Source of the DNA: Rhizobium sp.
GTDB lineage: Bacteria; Pseudomonadota; Alphaproteobacteria; Rhizobiales; Rhizobiaceae
Assembly: GCA_019739215.1 (NCBI GenBank)
Contig: JAHHDR010000004.1
Location: 1-64,000, forward strand
Length of the DNA stretch: 64,000 bases
Reading direction: 5' to 3'
Made by a program: the position numbers and the translations under genes. A model generated the notes under the pieces. The model did not search any database and was not told the DNA's origin. It was given only the letters and a program-made list of their open reading frames with translations. Positions 1-9,366 of the stretch are shown in pieces. Numbering within the stretch: position 1 is the stretch's first letter; the number at the start of each line of letters is the position of its first letter.

Positions 1-157
1 CACGCGCCCCGCATCACTTCCGGCCAATGTCCGACGCTCACCCATGGATCTCCGAATCTTCGCTTGCGCGCGGCCCTTGAATATTCACCCTACCCTTGCC
101 CGTGGCTAATCTCGTCGCGATTTGCCCAGGGCGATTCGGTGTGATGGAAACAATGGC

Positions 158-1000
158 ATGAAACGAAAGATCCTGCTCACCGGAGCCTCCGGCTTCGTCG
201 GCCGGCAGATTGCGCGCAGCCTCGTCGCATCGGGTCATCGCCCATTGCTGGCGCTCCGGCCGGGCGGCATGGAACGGACGGGACTCGGGTCTGACGATGC
301 CGACGTGATCGAGACACCGAATCTTTTCGGCGAAGCTGGCGACTGGTGGAGCGAGGCGCTCGCCGGTGTCGATGCCGTGATCCACGCTGCCTGGTATGTC
401 GAGCCGGGGAAGTATCTCGACTCGCCGGAGAACATGCACTGCGTCGAGGGCAGCCTGCGCATGGCGGACGCAGCGGCACGGTCGGGGGTGCGGCACATCA
501 TCGGAATCGGCACATGCTTCGAGTATCGGCTGCCCAACGATCATATCACCGCCGATGCCGAGACCGGTCCGGTCACGCTGTATGCGGCGGCCAAGTTGTC
601 GCTGCTGCGCATGCTGGAGAAGCGCTTCGCGGGCGGGCCGACGGCGCTGACCTGGGCGCGGCTCTTCTATCTCTTCGGAGAGGGGGAGCATCCGGCGCGA
701 CTGTTTCCGATGCTTCACCGCAAGCTTTCGGCGGGTGAGCCTGTCGCGCTGTCCTCGGGCGACAAGATCCGTGACTTTCTCGATGTCGCGGAGGCCGGAC
801 GGATGATCGCCGGCCTTGTCGACACCGGCCAGTCCGGCCCTGTCAACATCTGCTCCGGCAAGGCGGTGACGATCCGCGAGATCGCCGAGGGCATCGCCGA
901 CCGGTATGGCCGCCGGGACCTGCTCACATTCGGCACCGCCACGGTGCATCCACGCGATCCGATGGCCGTGGTCGGCGTGCCGAATGTGCTCAGGCGATGA
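158..1000 (+). CDS. NAD-dependent epimerase/dehydratase family protein
   Basis: A 280-residue extended short-chain dehydrogenase/reductase that probably acts on a nucleotide sugar in the cytoplasm. The N-terminal NAD(P)-binding motif G9-x-x-G12-x-x-G15 (TGASGFVG) directly follows a first beta strand. The catalytic pair Y142-x-x-x-K146 (YAAAK) and T119 are in the usual order. I chose the ATG at 158; a TTG 36 bases upstream is in frame but would put a charged, unconserved stretch before the first strand. The length is slightly short for UDP-sugar epimerases (about 310-330), so the exact substrate cannot be read. It is the only gene at this edge of the window, and positions 1-157 show no recognisable gene. 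Family assignment is firm; substrate is unknown. Confidence 0.85.
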   Translation: MKRKILLTGASGFVGRQIARSLVASGHRPLLALRPGGMERTGLGSDDADVIETPNLFGEAGDWWSEALAGVDAVIHAAWYVEPGKYLDSPENMHCVEGSLRMADAAARSGVRHIIGIGTCFEYRLPNDHITADAETGPVTLYAAAKLSLLRMLEKRFAGGPTALTWARLFYLFGEGEHPARLFPMLHRKLSAGEPVALSSGDKIRDFLDVAEAGRMIAGLVDTGQSGPVNICSGKAVTIREIAEGIADRYGRRDLLTFGTATVHPRDPMAVVGVPNVLRR

Positions 1001-1026
1001 AAAACCCGCCGGATCGCTCCGGCGGG
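1000..1026 (-). terminator. Rho-independent terminator between convergent genes
   Basis: A perfect 9-bp GC-rich stem (1005-1013 paired with 1018-1026) closes a TCGC loop. Read on the minus strand it is followed by five T residues, so it mainly ends transcription of the DoxX gene. It lies in the 48-bp gap between two convergent genes and could work in both directions. Confidence 0.8.
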
Positions 1027-1048
1027 TTGGTCTGGATGTGCTCGCGGT

Positions 1049-1486
1049 TCAGGCGAAGGCGGGCTTTGCACCGCGATAGCCATCCACCGACCAGGCACCG
1101 GCGCCGGCGGCGGCAAGGCCGAGGAAGCCACCGGCGATAGCCAGGTTCTTCATCATCATCAGGCTGTTGAACAGGCTGAGCAGGCCGTTGGCGGCGGCCG
1201 GGAAATCCGGGATGTTGATCGCGCCGGAATGGAAGACCAGACCGGTGAAGGCGGAGAAGAGTGCGAGCAGGATCGCCGCGATCGCCGTCTGATAGCCGAC
1301 GAGGACGGCGACGCCGGCCACGACTTCAAAGACGCCGGCGACATAGGTCAGCAGGGTCGCGGCGGGAATGCCGGCCTGGGTGATCATGCCTGCGGTCGAG
1401 GCCGGGTCGCCAAACTTGCCGAGACCGGCAAGGATGAACATGAAGGAGAGAAGAATGCGGGCTGCGAGGAGAAGTGCGTTGTTCAT
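1049..1486 (-). CDS. DoxX family membrane protein
   Basis: A 145-residue inner-membrane protein with four hydrophobic segments (about residues 5-22, 45-64, 67-85 and 110-130), typical of DoxX/YphA-like proteins. The N-terminal segment with the following GKFGDP turn is characteristic of the family. I chose the ATG at 1486, which has a GGAG-type ribosome site a few bases upstream; an in-frame start at 1525 would add 13 polar residues not seen in the family. DoxX members have been linked to quinone-coupled oxidoreduction and to oxidative stress responses, but no substrate can be inferred here. The divergent neighbour is a glutathione S-transferase, and such pairs are common in proteobacteria. 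Confidence 0.85.
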   Translation of the reverse strand: MNNALLLAARILLSFMFILAGLGKFGDPASTAGMITQAGIPAATLLTYVAGVFEVVAGVAVLVGYQTAIAAILLALFSAFTGLVFHSGAINIPDFPAAANGLLSLFNSLMMMKNLAIAGGFLGLAAAGAGAWSVDGYRGAKPAFA

Positions 1487-1692
1487 TGGAGTGGCTCCGT
1501 TTGGAAATATGCTGGAGCCTTTCAACCACTTTTTCGTTGTTTACGATAGACGGCAATAGATGCACATTTCGTCCACTATTATTGAACGATGTCCCCCTTG
1601 AAATGCGGCGAAATTCTGACAGGCCAATCTTGCAGGCCACGCCGGGAGTAATTATGTTTCCGGCAACATAATCGCTAGTCCAGAGGTGCTCC

Positions 1693-2397
1693 ATGGCCGA
1701 CCTGTCCGTTTTTCCGATCTCGCAACGCTGGCCGGCCAAGGATCCAAACGTGATCCAGCTCTATTCGCTGCCGACACCGAACGGCATCAAAGTCTCTGCC
1801 ATGCTCGAGGAGAGCGGGCTGGCCTATGAGCCGCACCTTGTCGATTTCGGCACCAACGACCAGATGACGCCGGAATTCCTGTCGCTAAACCCCAACAACA
1901 AGATCCCGGCAATCCTCGATCCCAATGGCCCCGATGGCAAGCCGCTGGCCCTGTTCGAAAGCGGTGCGATCCTGTTCTACCTGGCAGAAAAGTCTGGAAA
2001 GTTCCTGCCCACGGATGCCGCCGGCCGCTACGAGACCTTGCAGTGGCTGATGTTCCAGATGGGTGGCGCCGGTCCGATGTTCGGGCAGATGGGATATTTC
2101 GTGAAGTTCGCCGGCAAGGACATCGAGGATCCGCGACCGCGCCAGCGCTATATCGACGAGTCCCGCCGACTGATCGGCGTCATCGAGGGCCGGCTCCAGG
2201 GTCGCGACTACATGATGGGCAGCGACTATACGATCGCCGACATCGCGCTCTGGCCGTGGCTGCGCAGCGTCAACGGCTTCTATGAAGCCGGCGAACTGGT
2301 CGGCATCCAGGATTTCCCGAAGGTGCTGGATTACATCAAGCGTTGCGAAGACCGCCCGGCCAGCCAGAAGGCGGTCAACATTCCGGCGCGCGGTTGA
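1693..2397 (+). CDS. Glutathione S-transferase, Nu-class/YfcG-like
   Basis: A 234-residue cytosolic glutathione transferase. The thioredoxin-fold N-domain begins near residue 20 with LYSLPTPNGIKVSAMLEE. This is the pattern of YfcG/Nu-class enzymes, where Thr-Pro-Asn replaces a catalytic Tyr or Cys and disulfide reductase activity is common. The cis-proline region NNKIPAILDP and the ESGAILFYLAEK helix bind glutathione. The alpha-helical C-domain carries the N-capping box (YTIADIALWPW). It is transcribed divergently from the DoxX gene across a 206-bp gap. The start is the ATG at 1693; roughly the first 20 residues form the short tail typical of this class. Confidence 0.88.
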   Translation: MADLSVFPISQRWPAKDPNVIQLYSLPTPNGIKVSAMLEESGLAYEPHLVDFGTNDQMTPEFLSLNPNNKIPAILDPNGPDGKPLALFESGAILFYLAEKSGKFLPTDAAGRYETLQWLMFQMGGAGPMFGQMGYFVKFAGKDIEDPRPRQRYIDESRRLIGVIEGRLQGRDYMMGSDYTIADIALWPWLRSVNGFYEAGELVGIQDFPKVLDYIKRCEDRPASQKAVNIPARG

Positions 2398-2398
2398 G

Positions 2399-3160
2399 CT
2401 AGCAGTTCGGCCCGCCGGAACCGCCGTCGGTCACCTCTGCGGCGGCGATCACGCGCCGCAGGATGGCGTTGAGTTCGGCGGGCCGTTCCATCGGGACATA
2501 GTGCCCGCAATCCCGGACGATTTCGAGCCGCCCGTTCCTCGGCAGCGCCGCCTGTCGGGCGCTGGCCGCCGGACCGGGCGCAATGTCTTCCGCGCCCGTG
2601 ACGAAGGTGACGGGGCAGGAGAACGCAGCCAACTGGTGCTGCCGGTCCATGCGGCTGTGAAAGGCGATGACTCCGCGTGCCAGGTCCGCTGCGGAACACC
2701 CCAGCGCAATATTCCGTGCGGCCGACCGGGCGCCCGCGTTTCCACGCCCGACCAGCGATGCCCAGAAAGTCTTCCATGCCGGGGCCACTCCCTCTTCACC
2801 AAGCACGCGAAGCACATGGTCGCGGAGTTGCGGGTCCGGTCGATGCCCGGCCTTGGTGCCGATGAGCACAAGCGCGGCAATCCGCTCGGGGGCGAGGCAG
2901 GCAACTTCGATCGCACAGGATCCGCCGACTGAGCACCCGACGACGACCATGCGCCTCTCCCTGACCTGACCGAGAGCAGACCGCGCCCAGTCGCGCAAGT
3001 CGTTGCCCTCACCGTAGAGCGTCGGCGCATAGGTCGATCCCGGCAGGATATCGGCTTGCGCCGACCACATGCCGGCGTCGAGCGGAAGAGCGTGGAGGAA
3101 CAGGAGGCCAAGTCCCGGCGTGCCTCCGCCGGCGACGTGTCCGACTACCGGCTCGATCAA
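2399..3160 (-). CDS. Alpha/beta fold hydrolase
   Basis: A 253-residue single-domain alpha/beta hydrolase. The nucleophile elbow GCSVGG places Ser at residue 77. The acid is probably D192 (TGAED) and the histidine H220 (DCGHYVPMERP), so the catalytic triad is complete. The oxyanion-hole segment FLHALPLDAG follows the first strand. The gene starts inside the last codons of the upstream gene (4-bp ATGA overlap with the 3157-3672 gene), which indicates translational coupling and one operon. It ends one base from the convergent GST gene. The fold is clear; the ester, amide or lactone substrate is not. Confidence 0.85.
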   Translation of the reverse strand: MIEPVVGHVAGGGTPGLGLLFLHALPLDAGMWSAQADILPGSTYAPTLYGEGNDLRDWARSALGQVRERRMVVVGCSVGGSCAIEVACLAPERIAALVLIGTKAGHRPDPQLRDHVLRVLGEEGVAPAWKTFWASLVGRGNAGARSAARNIALGCSAADLARGVIAFHSRMDRQHQLAAFSCPVTFVTGAEDIAPGPAASARQAALPRNGRLEIVRDCGHYVPMERPAELNAILRRVIAAAEVTDGGSGGPNC

Positions 3161-3672
3161 TGCCCCATCGTCTCGATCGGCATGCGGGGAAAGATGAAAA
3201 TGCCATGCATGCGCCCGTCGGTCTCCGTCCCGAAGCCGGTGGAGTGGCCGATGCAGAGCACGGGCTGGCCCATGGCCGGGCCGACGACAATCTGGGTGGA
3301 GAAGCAGAAGGACGCCGCGGATGCGGAAGCGCTTTCAAGCAGTTCGAGTATGCGAATGCGATCGCTCTCCTCGTAGCAGCGCAACAGCGTCAGCAGGCCG
3401 CATTCCGCGCTCGCCAGTCCGTGCAACTGCTCACTGAGCTTTCCGAGCTGGAAAAGACCGTTGGACAGGTCGCCGCTCCACTCGTCGGAGCCGCAAAATT
3501 TTTCAAGGACGGCATTGTCGAACGAGGCATCCAGGCCGAACTGGGTGAGATTCGCTGCCGGATGTCTTGTCTTGGATATCCTGAACACCGCTGACTTCGC
3601 CCCTCTGCCGGCCAGTATCGCCGGGATTGTTGCACAATACATGCCGCGACAGGAAGTCTTATCCAACACCAC
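3157..3672 (-). CDS. Hypothetical protein, possibly PAS-like
   Basis: A 171-residue cytoplasmic protein that I do not recognise with certainty. The C-terminal half, with VLCIGHSTGF followed by MHGIFIFPRM, resembles short PAS-domain proteins of rhizobia in which a signal-binding fold ends in a strand rich in Ile, Phe and Pro. The first 40 residues are poorly conserved in character, so the start could be the ATG 30 bases downstream (residue 11). It is coupled to the downstream alpha/beta hydrolase by a 4-bp overlap, so both products probably serve the same small pathway. No DNA-binding or kinase domain is attached. Confidence 0.55.
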   Translation of the reverse strand: MVLDKTSCRGMYCATIPAILAGRGAKSAVFRISKTRHPAANLTQFGLDASFDNAVLEKFCGSDEWSGDLSNGLFQLGKLSEQLHGLASAECGLLTLLRCYEESDRIRILELLESASASAASFCFSTQIVVGPAMGQPVLCIGHSTGFGTETDGRMHGIFIFPRMPIETMGH

Positions 3673-3941
3673 ACCGGAGCAATCGGTGTTTCACTTCTGA
3701 CCTTGTTCAATAACGGCAGACAGCTAAGCATAGCTTTCGGCACAACGGCGAAAATGTGATTAAATATCAACTTTTCCATGCGTTATGCGATTGAACTTCG
3801 GTCGATTGGACCTTTACCCCCTCGAATCGCAGGCATTGTTATAAGTGAATTCTTCCGGTCGGCAATAGAGAATGGACCATGCAGAGGGAGCAACCGAAAT
3901 TGGTCGGTTTCGTGTCATTTCGCCTCCTGGGTGAAACAAAC
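3673..3941. other. Intergenic region without recognisable gene
   Basis: About 270 bases between the divergent 5' end of the hypothetical gene and the groEL terminator. It is more AT-rich than its surroundings, with stop codons in the frames I checked. It probably carries the promoter of the hypothetical gene and hydrolase operon. I see no tRNA, repeat or convincing small ORF in it. Confidence 0.5.
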
Positions 3942-3967
3942 AAAAGGGGCGCCCCGAAGGACGCCCC
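3942..3967 (-). terminator. groESL terminator
   Basis: On the minus strand a 9-bp stem (one G-T pair) closes a TTCG tetraloop and is followed by TTTTG. It stands 45 bases past the groEL stop codon and is a strong intrinsic terminator for the chaperonin operon. Confidence 0.85.
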
Positions 3968-4011
3968 GATTTCCGCTTCATGGGCGGACATCTGCAACAG
4001 GCTTTGGCCTG

Positions 4012-5692
<1,681 letters not shown>

Positions 5693-5738
5693 TCAGTGCC
5701 CATTGGTTGTCTTGGAATTTTTAGGGGTTGCCGGCCAA

Positions 5739-6035
5739 TCAGCCGATAACGCCCATGATGTCGCTTTCCTTCATGATCAGAAGGTCTTCGCCATTCAGCT
5801 TGACTTCAGTGCCCGACCACTTGCCGAAGAGGATGCGGTCGCCAGCCTTGACGTCGAGTGCCTGGAGGGCGCCCTTGTCGTCGCGAATGCCGGTGCCGAC
5901 GGCAACGACTTCGCCTTCCTGCGGCTTTTCCTTGGCGGTGTCGGGGATGATGATCCCGCCCTTCGTCTTCTCTTCGGCTTCGACGCGACGTACGACGACG
6001 CGGTCATGAAGGGGGCGGAAATTGGTGGTTGCCAT
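5739..6035 (-). CDS. groES: Co-chaperonin GroES
   Basis: A 98-residue 10-kDa chaperonin, the lid of the GroEL folding chamber. It begins with the conserved [12 protein letters not shown], and the mobile loop ([18 protein letters not shown]) contains the GroEL-binding I-I-I-P motif. The roof and C-terminal strand ([15 protein letters not shown]) are typical. Unlike groEL downstream, this gene is fully intact at the usual length of 95-105 residues. It is the first gene of the groESL operon, preceded by a CIRCE operator, so heat-shock control by HrcA is expected. Confidence 0.97.
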   Translation of the reverse strand: MATTNFRPLHDRVVVRRVEAEEKTKGGIIIPDTAKEKPQEGEVVAVGTGIRDDKGALQALDVKAGDRILFGKWSGTEVKLNGEDLLIMKESDIMGVIG

Positions 6036-6101
6036 TGTCTGTTTCCTCGATCAAATGACATTGCCGGGACTTGATAACTTGGCCCGGATGAATAGCGGGT
6101 G

Positions 6102-6128
6102 TTAGCACTCATCTCCTCTGAGTGCTAA
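6102..6128 (-). promoter_or_regulatory. CIRCE operator (HrcA-binding site)
   Basis: A perfect inverted repeat TTAGCACTC-N9-GAGTGCTAA, the canonical CIRCE sequence, centred 80 bases upstream of the groES start. HrcA binding here represses groESL at normal temperature. hrcA itself is not in the window. Confidence 0.96.
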
Positions 6129-6238
6129 CGAGGGGTGATTTAGGCTTCACCTTCCCGTGAGTCAAGGATCGGCGTCGGAAAAATCTCTGCAGGAATGGTA
6201 AACGGCCGCCGCCGGTGCGAGATCTGCGGATCCGGCAC

Positions 6239-6292
6239 GTCAGGTGTCAGGTGCCAGGTGTCAGGTGTCAGGGGTCATGTGTCAGGGGCCAG
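6239..6292. repeat. 7-bp tandem repeat (GTCAGGT)n
   Basis: About 7.7 tandem copies of a 7-bp unit: GTCAGGT twice, GCCAGGT, GTCAGGT, GTCAGGG, GTCATGT, GTCAGGG, then a partial GCCAG. The last copies overlap the end of the GNAT gene and supply its stop codon (6282-6284). It has no spacer/repeat structure, so it is not a CRISPR array. Confidence 0.85.
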
Positions 6293-6737
6293 CCCCCCGA
6301 GCCCAGCGGTAGAGCACATCCGGCTCGCGCTCCTCGTTGTCGCGTCCATCCGTCTGATCGATCGCGACAAACCCCCGGGCTTCATAGAACTGCCGTGCCT
6401 GGACATTGCGCTGGAAGGTCCACAGGCGCAACTCGGCCTCCGCGTCCTTTGCGATTGAGAGCAACGCGGAACCGATCCCCTCGCCCTGCCGGCCCGGCAG
6501 GACATAGAGTTGGTCGACCCATCCCGGGCAAAACGCGACGAAGCCGACGAGATCGGGCGAGAGCGCGCCCCAGATCTCGCACTGGCCGAACAGATGCTCC
6601 CTTACGAACTGCCGGTCCTCTTCGGCTGTATGCAGCCCCGAGAGCCATGGCAGCCGGTCGTCGAACGAAGCGCGGAGCACATGGGCGACATGATTAGCGT
6701 CGGCCAGTTCCAGTCGCCTGATGGCATATGGAGCCAA
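6282..6737 (-). CDS. GNAT family N-acetyltransferase
   Basis: A 151-residue Gcn5-related acetyltransferase. Motif A, the acetyl-CoA pyrophosphate loop, reads VDQLYVLPGRQGEGIGSALL, with the required Q/R-x-x-G-x-G/A pattern at GRQGEGIG. The following segment LRLWTFQRNVQARQFYEARGF is the usual motif B, with asparagine and the YEARGF strand. Such proteins acetylate amines of small molecules or of protein N-termini; the substrate is not apparent. The 3' end runs into a 7-bp tandem repeat, so the last residues may vary among strains. It lies apart from the groESL operon upstream. Confidence 0.85.
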   Translation of the reverse strand: MAPYAIRRLELADANHVAHVLRASFDDRLPWLSGLHTAEEDRQFVREHLFGQCEIWGALSPDLVGFVAFCPGWVDQLYVLPGRQGEGIGSALLSIAKDAEAELRLWTFQRNVQARQFYEARGFVAIDQTDGRDNEEREPDVLYRWARGAGP

Positions 6738-6843
6738 ACTATCCTCCTTTGTCCAGCATCCCGTCCGGCTCTGCTGCCCGGGCTGGCCCGAAAATCCAGC
6801 TCGTCCGCGGCAAGACTGTGGAAGTTCGCGCTCCGCCCCAGGC

Positions 6844-7134
6844 TCAGATGCTTACATAATCGATTTCCATGAAGGCGGAGACTTCCGGGAGCCATCGGTC
6901 ACGCACGAAAGCGACATGCAATGGGTGGGCGTTGTACTCGTCATAGGCGGCCTGGTCGTCGAACTCCATCGAGAAGCCGAAACTGTACTCGGTCTTCGGA
7001 CTCACCTGCCGCAGGCGTTCGAAAGCCTTCACGCCGGCGATTTTCGTCAGCACCATGGCATCGTCGAGGAACTTCTTCTCCTCGGCCGAGCCCTGCGGAT
7101 GCTTGAGACTGAAGACGACTGTGTGACGGATCAA
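6844..7134 (-). CDS. Dabb family (stress-responsive A/B barrel) protein
   Basis: A 96-residue dimeric alpha+beta barrel protein. It begins MIRHTVVFSLKH, with the conserved His before the first strand, and has the family's SFGFSMEFDDQAAYDEYNAH stretch and the terminal VRDRWLPEV region. The length matches Dabb-domain proteins (about 95-105). These fold like EthD and monooxygenase barrels, and many have no known reaction. It is separated by 106 bp from the GNAT gene and is divergent from the HAD gene. Confidence 0.88.
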   Translation of the reverse strand: MIRHTVVFSLKHPQGSAEEKKFLDDAMVLTKIAGVKAFERLRQVSPKTEYSFGFSMEFDDQAAYDEYNAHPLHVAFVRDRWLPEVSAFMEIDYVSI

Positions 7135-7354
7135 GCTGCGTTACCCCTCTGTTTGCATTCTGCAAGCTGTAACGGATGCGGGCCGGAAGCAAAAGTGCCG
7201 GCAGGCAAGTTCACGACGCGCACTCGCCAACTGCCGCGAACTCGGCATTCATTGGGGAGACCGGCCTGTTTCATGTTGCTTTTGCCGACCTCCATTGGGT
7301 ATTCGCTAAGCGCGGCGAACGTTTCGACGAACCCGATCCGGAATGGAGTATCCC

Positions 7355-8203
7355 ATGGCAGAACGTATTCAGTCCCTGACGGACATCACCTCGCATTACG
7401 ACGTGATGCTCTGCGACGTCTGGGGCGTGCTGCACAACGGGGTCGACCCCTTCCTCGATGCGGCGGAGGCGCTGGCCCGGGCGCGTGACAAGGGCGCCAG
7501 CGTCGTGCTGATCACCAATTCGCCACGCCCCAACGACAGCGTCGCAATCCAGCTCGATGGCATCGGCGTGCCGCGCAATGCATGGGACCGAATCGTCACG
7601 TCGGGGGACGTGACGCGCGCACTGATCCGGCAAGGGCCGCCGAATGTCTATTTCCTCGGACCCGACCGCGATCTCGGACTGCTTGACGGCACGAACGCCT
7701 TCGCCGTCAAGGAAAAGGACGCCGACGCGATCGTCTGCACCGGCTTCCTCGACGACGAGACCGAAACGCCGGAGGACTATCGCGACCAACTGACCCGCTT
7801 TGCCGACCGCAACGTCCCGATGATCTGCGCCAATCCCGACCTCATCGTCGAGCGCGGCGAGCGGCTGATCCCCTGCGCCGGCGCGATGGCGGCGTTCTTC
7901 GAAACGCTGGGTGGCGAGACCCGCATCGCCGGCAAGCCGCACCGGCCGATCTACGAGGAAGCCCTGCGGCAGGCGACGGAACTGCGCGAGATGATCGATC
8001 CGGCCCGCATTCTGGCCATCGGCGACGGCATGCCGACCGACGTTCGCGGCGCCATCAGCGAGGGGCTTGATCTGCTCTACATATCCGCCGGCATTCACGC
8101 CCGCGATTACATGACCGGCGGCGTGACCGACGAGCGCGCGCTTGCGGATTTTCTTGCCAGCCACCAGGCGGCTCCCCGCTGGTGGATGCCGCGCCTTGCG
8201 TGA
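7355..8203 (+). CDS. HAD-IIA family hydrolase (TIGR01459-like)
   Basis: A 282-residue phosphatase-like protein of the haloacid dehalogenase superfamily, subclass IIA (NagD-like). Motif I is CDVWGVLHNG, with the nucleophile aspartate before Val-Trp. Motif II is LITNSPRP, the motif III lysine is in GKPHRPIYEEA, and motif IV is IGDGMPTDVRGA. I chose the ATG at 7355, six bases after a GGAG ribosome site; an in-frame ATG at 7343 lies before that site. The gene sits 10 bases upstream of ribF and is probably co-transcribed with it, an arrangement common in rhizobia. Subclass IIA enzymes often dephosphorylate small phosphorylated metabolites, including pyridoxal phosphate; the substrate here is unknown. 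Confidence 0.88.
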   Translation: MAERIQSLTDITSHYDVMLCDVWGVLHNGVDPFLDAAEALARARDKGASVVLITNSPRPNDSVAIQLDGIGVPRNAWDRIVTSGDVTRALIRQGPPNVYFLGPDRDLGLLDGTNAFAVKEKDADAIVCTGFLDDETETPEDYRDQLTRFADRNVPMICANPDLIVERGERLIPCAGAMAAFFETLGGETRIAGKPHRPIYEEALRQATELREMIDPARILAIGDGMPTDVRGAISEGLDLLYISAGIHARDYMTGGVTDERALADFLASHQAAPRWWMPRLA

Positions 8204-8213
8204 GGGTTCCGAC

Positions 8214-9200
8214 TTGACCGTGTTTCATCGCAACGAAATGCGCGGCGAACTGCCTGCCTCACTACGGGGTGGGGTGATCGCGATCGGCAATTTCGACGGT
8301 GTTCATCGCGGCCACCAGATGGTGCTGGGCCGGGCGCTCGAGATCGCCGCCGACCAGCGCATTCCCTCGCTTGTGCTGACCTTCGAGCCGCATCCGCGTA
8401 CCGTCTTCCGGCCCGACCAGCCGGTCTTCCGGCTCACCCCCGCGCCGCTCAAGGCGAGACTGCTGGAGGCGCTCGGCTTCAATGCCGTGCTGGAATATCC
8501 CTTTGACCGCGCCTTTGCCGCCCGCTCGCCCGACGAGTTCATTCATTCCATAATCCTGGACTGGATCGGCGCCCGGCACGTCGTCACCGGCTTCGATTTC
8601 CATTTCGGCAAGGACAGGGAGGGCGGGCCGGCCTATCTGCTGGCAGCCGGCGGCCGCTACGGCTTTGGCGCGCACCTGCTCGACGCCTTTCGCGACGAGG
8701 GCGCGCATGTCGTCTCATCCAGCCGAATCCGTGACCTGATCTCCGAAGGCGACGTGACGCAGGCTGCGGGACTGCTCGGCTACCGGTATACGATCGAAGC
8801 CGAAGTCATCCACGGCAAAAAGCTCGGCCGGACGCTCGGCTTTCCGACCGCAAACATGGCGCTGCCGCCGGAAGTGCGGCTCAAGCCCGGTATCTATGCC
8901 GTCCGCTTCCGCACTGCCGACGGCGTGCTCCATGACGGCGTGGCAAGCTTCGGCTATCGCCCGACGGTGGCCGATGACGGCGCGCCGCTGCTGGAAACAA
9001 TGCTGTTCGATTTTTCCGGCGATCTCTACGGCCAGACCTGTTCCGTCATCTTTTTCGGCCTCCTCCGGCCGGAGTTGAAATTCGACGGACTGGAGCCGCT
9101 GGTGGCACAGATGAGCATGGACGTCGCCGAAGCGAAGGCTCTGCTTTCGGCCGTCCAGCCACTCGGGGCCGTCGACAGGATGATCGCATTTTCCGAATAG
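8214..9200 (+). CDS. ribF: Bifunctional riboflavin kinase/FAD synthetase
   Basis: Converts riboflavin to FMN and FMN to FAD in the cytoplasm. The N-terminal adenylyltransferase domain carries GNFDGVHRGHQ (the H-x-G-H-type nucleotidyltransferase site) and the SSSRIRDLISEGD loop. The C-terminal kinase domain starts at about residue 185, with GRTLGFPTANMALP, the metal- and nucleotide-binding TAN motif, then KPGIYAVRF. I prefer the TTG at 8214, which gives 328 residues with the usual TVFHR-type N-terminus; an ATG at 8238 is the alternative. The gene follows the HAD gene by 10 bases. In many proteobacteria ileS comes next, but here glycosyltransferase genes do. Confidence 0.93.
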   Translation: MTVFHRNEMRGELPASLRGGVIAIGNFDGVHRGHQMVLGRALEIAADQRIPSLVLTFEPHPRTVFRPDQPVFRLTPAPLKARLLEALGFNAVLEYPFDRAFAARSPDEFIHSIILDWIGARHVVTGFDFHFGKDREGGPAYLLAAGGRYGFGAHLLDAFRDEGAHVVSSSRIRDLISEGDVTQAAGLLGYRYTIEAEVIHGKKLGRTLGFPTANMALPPEVRLKPGIYAVRFRTADGVLHDGVASFGYRPTVADDGAPLLETMLFDFSGDLYGQTCSVIFFGLLRPELKFDGLEPLVAQMSMDVAEAKALLSAVQPLGAVDRMIAFSE

Positions 9201-9366
9201 CGGACGTCGGCCTCGCTCAAGATAGGCTGCGTAGAACCTCGCTCATGGGCAGACGCATGCGGACGGGCACACCATCCCCGCCCGGGCACGTCCGGATCGA
9301 GGGGCCGCCATCCCCTCCGGACGCGCCGCGCATGCCTGCCCGAACCATTTTGCGGAGCGCACGCCC

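Noticed and set aside
6239..6292. CRISPR array
   Set aside because: The units are 7 bp with no spacers.
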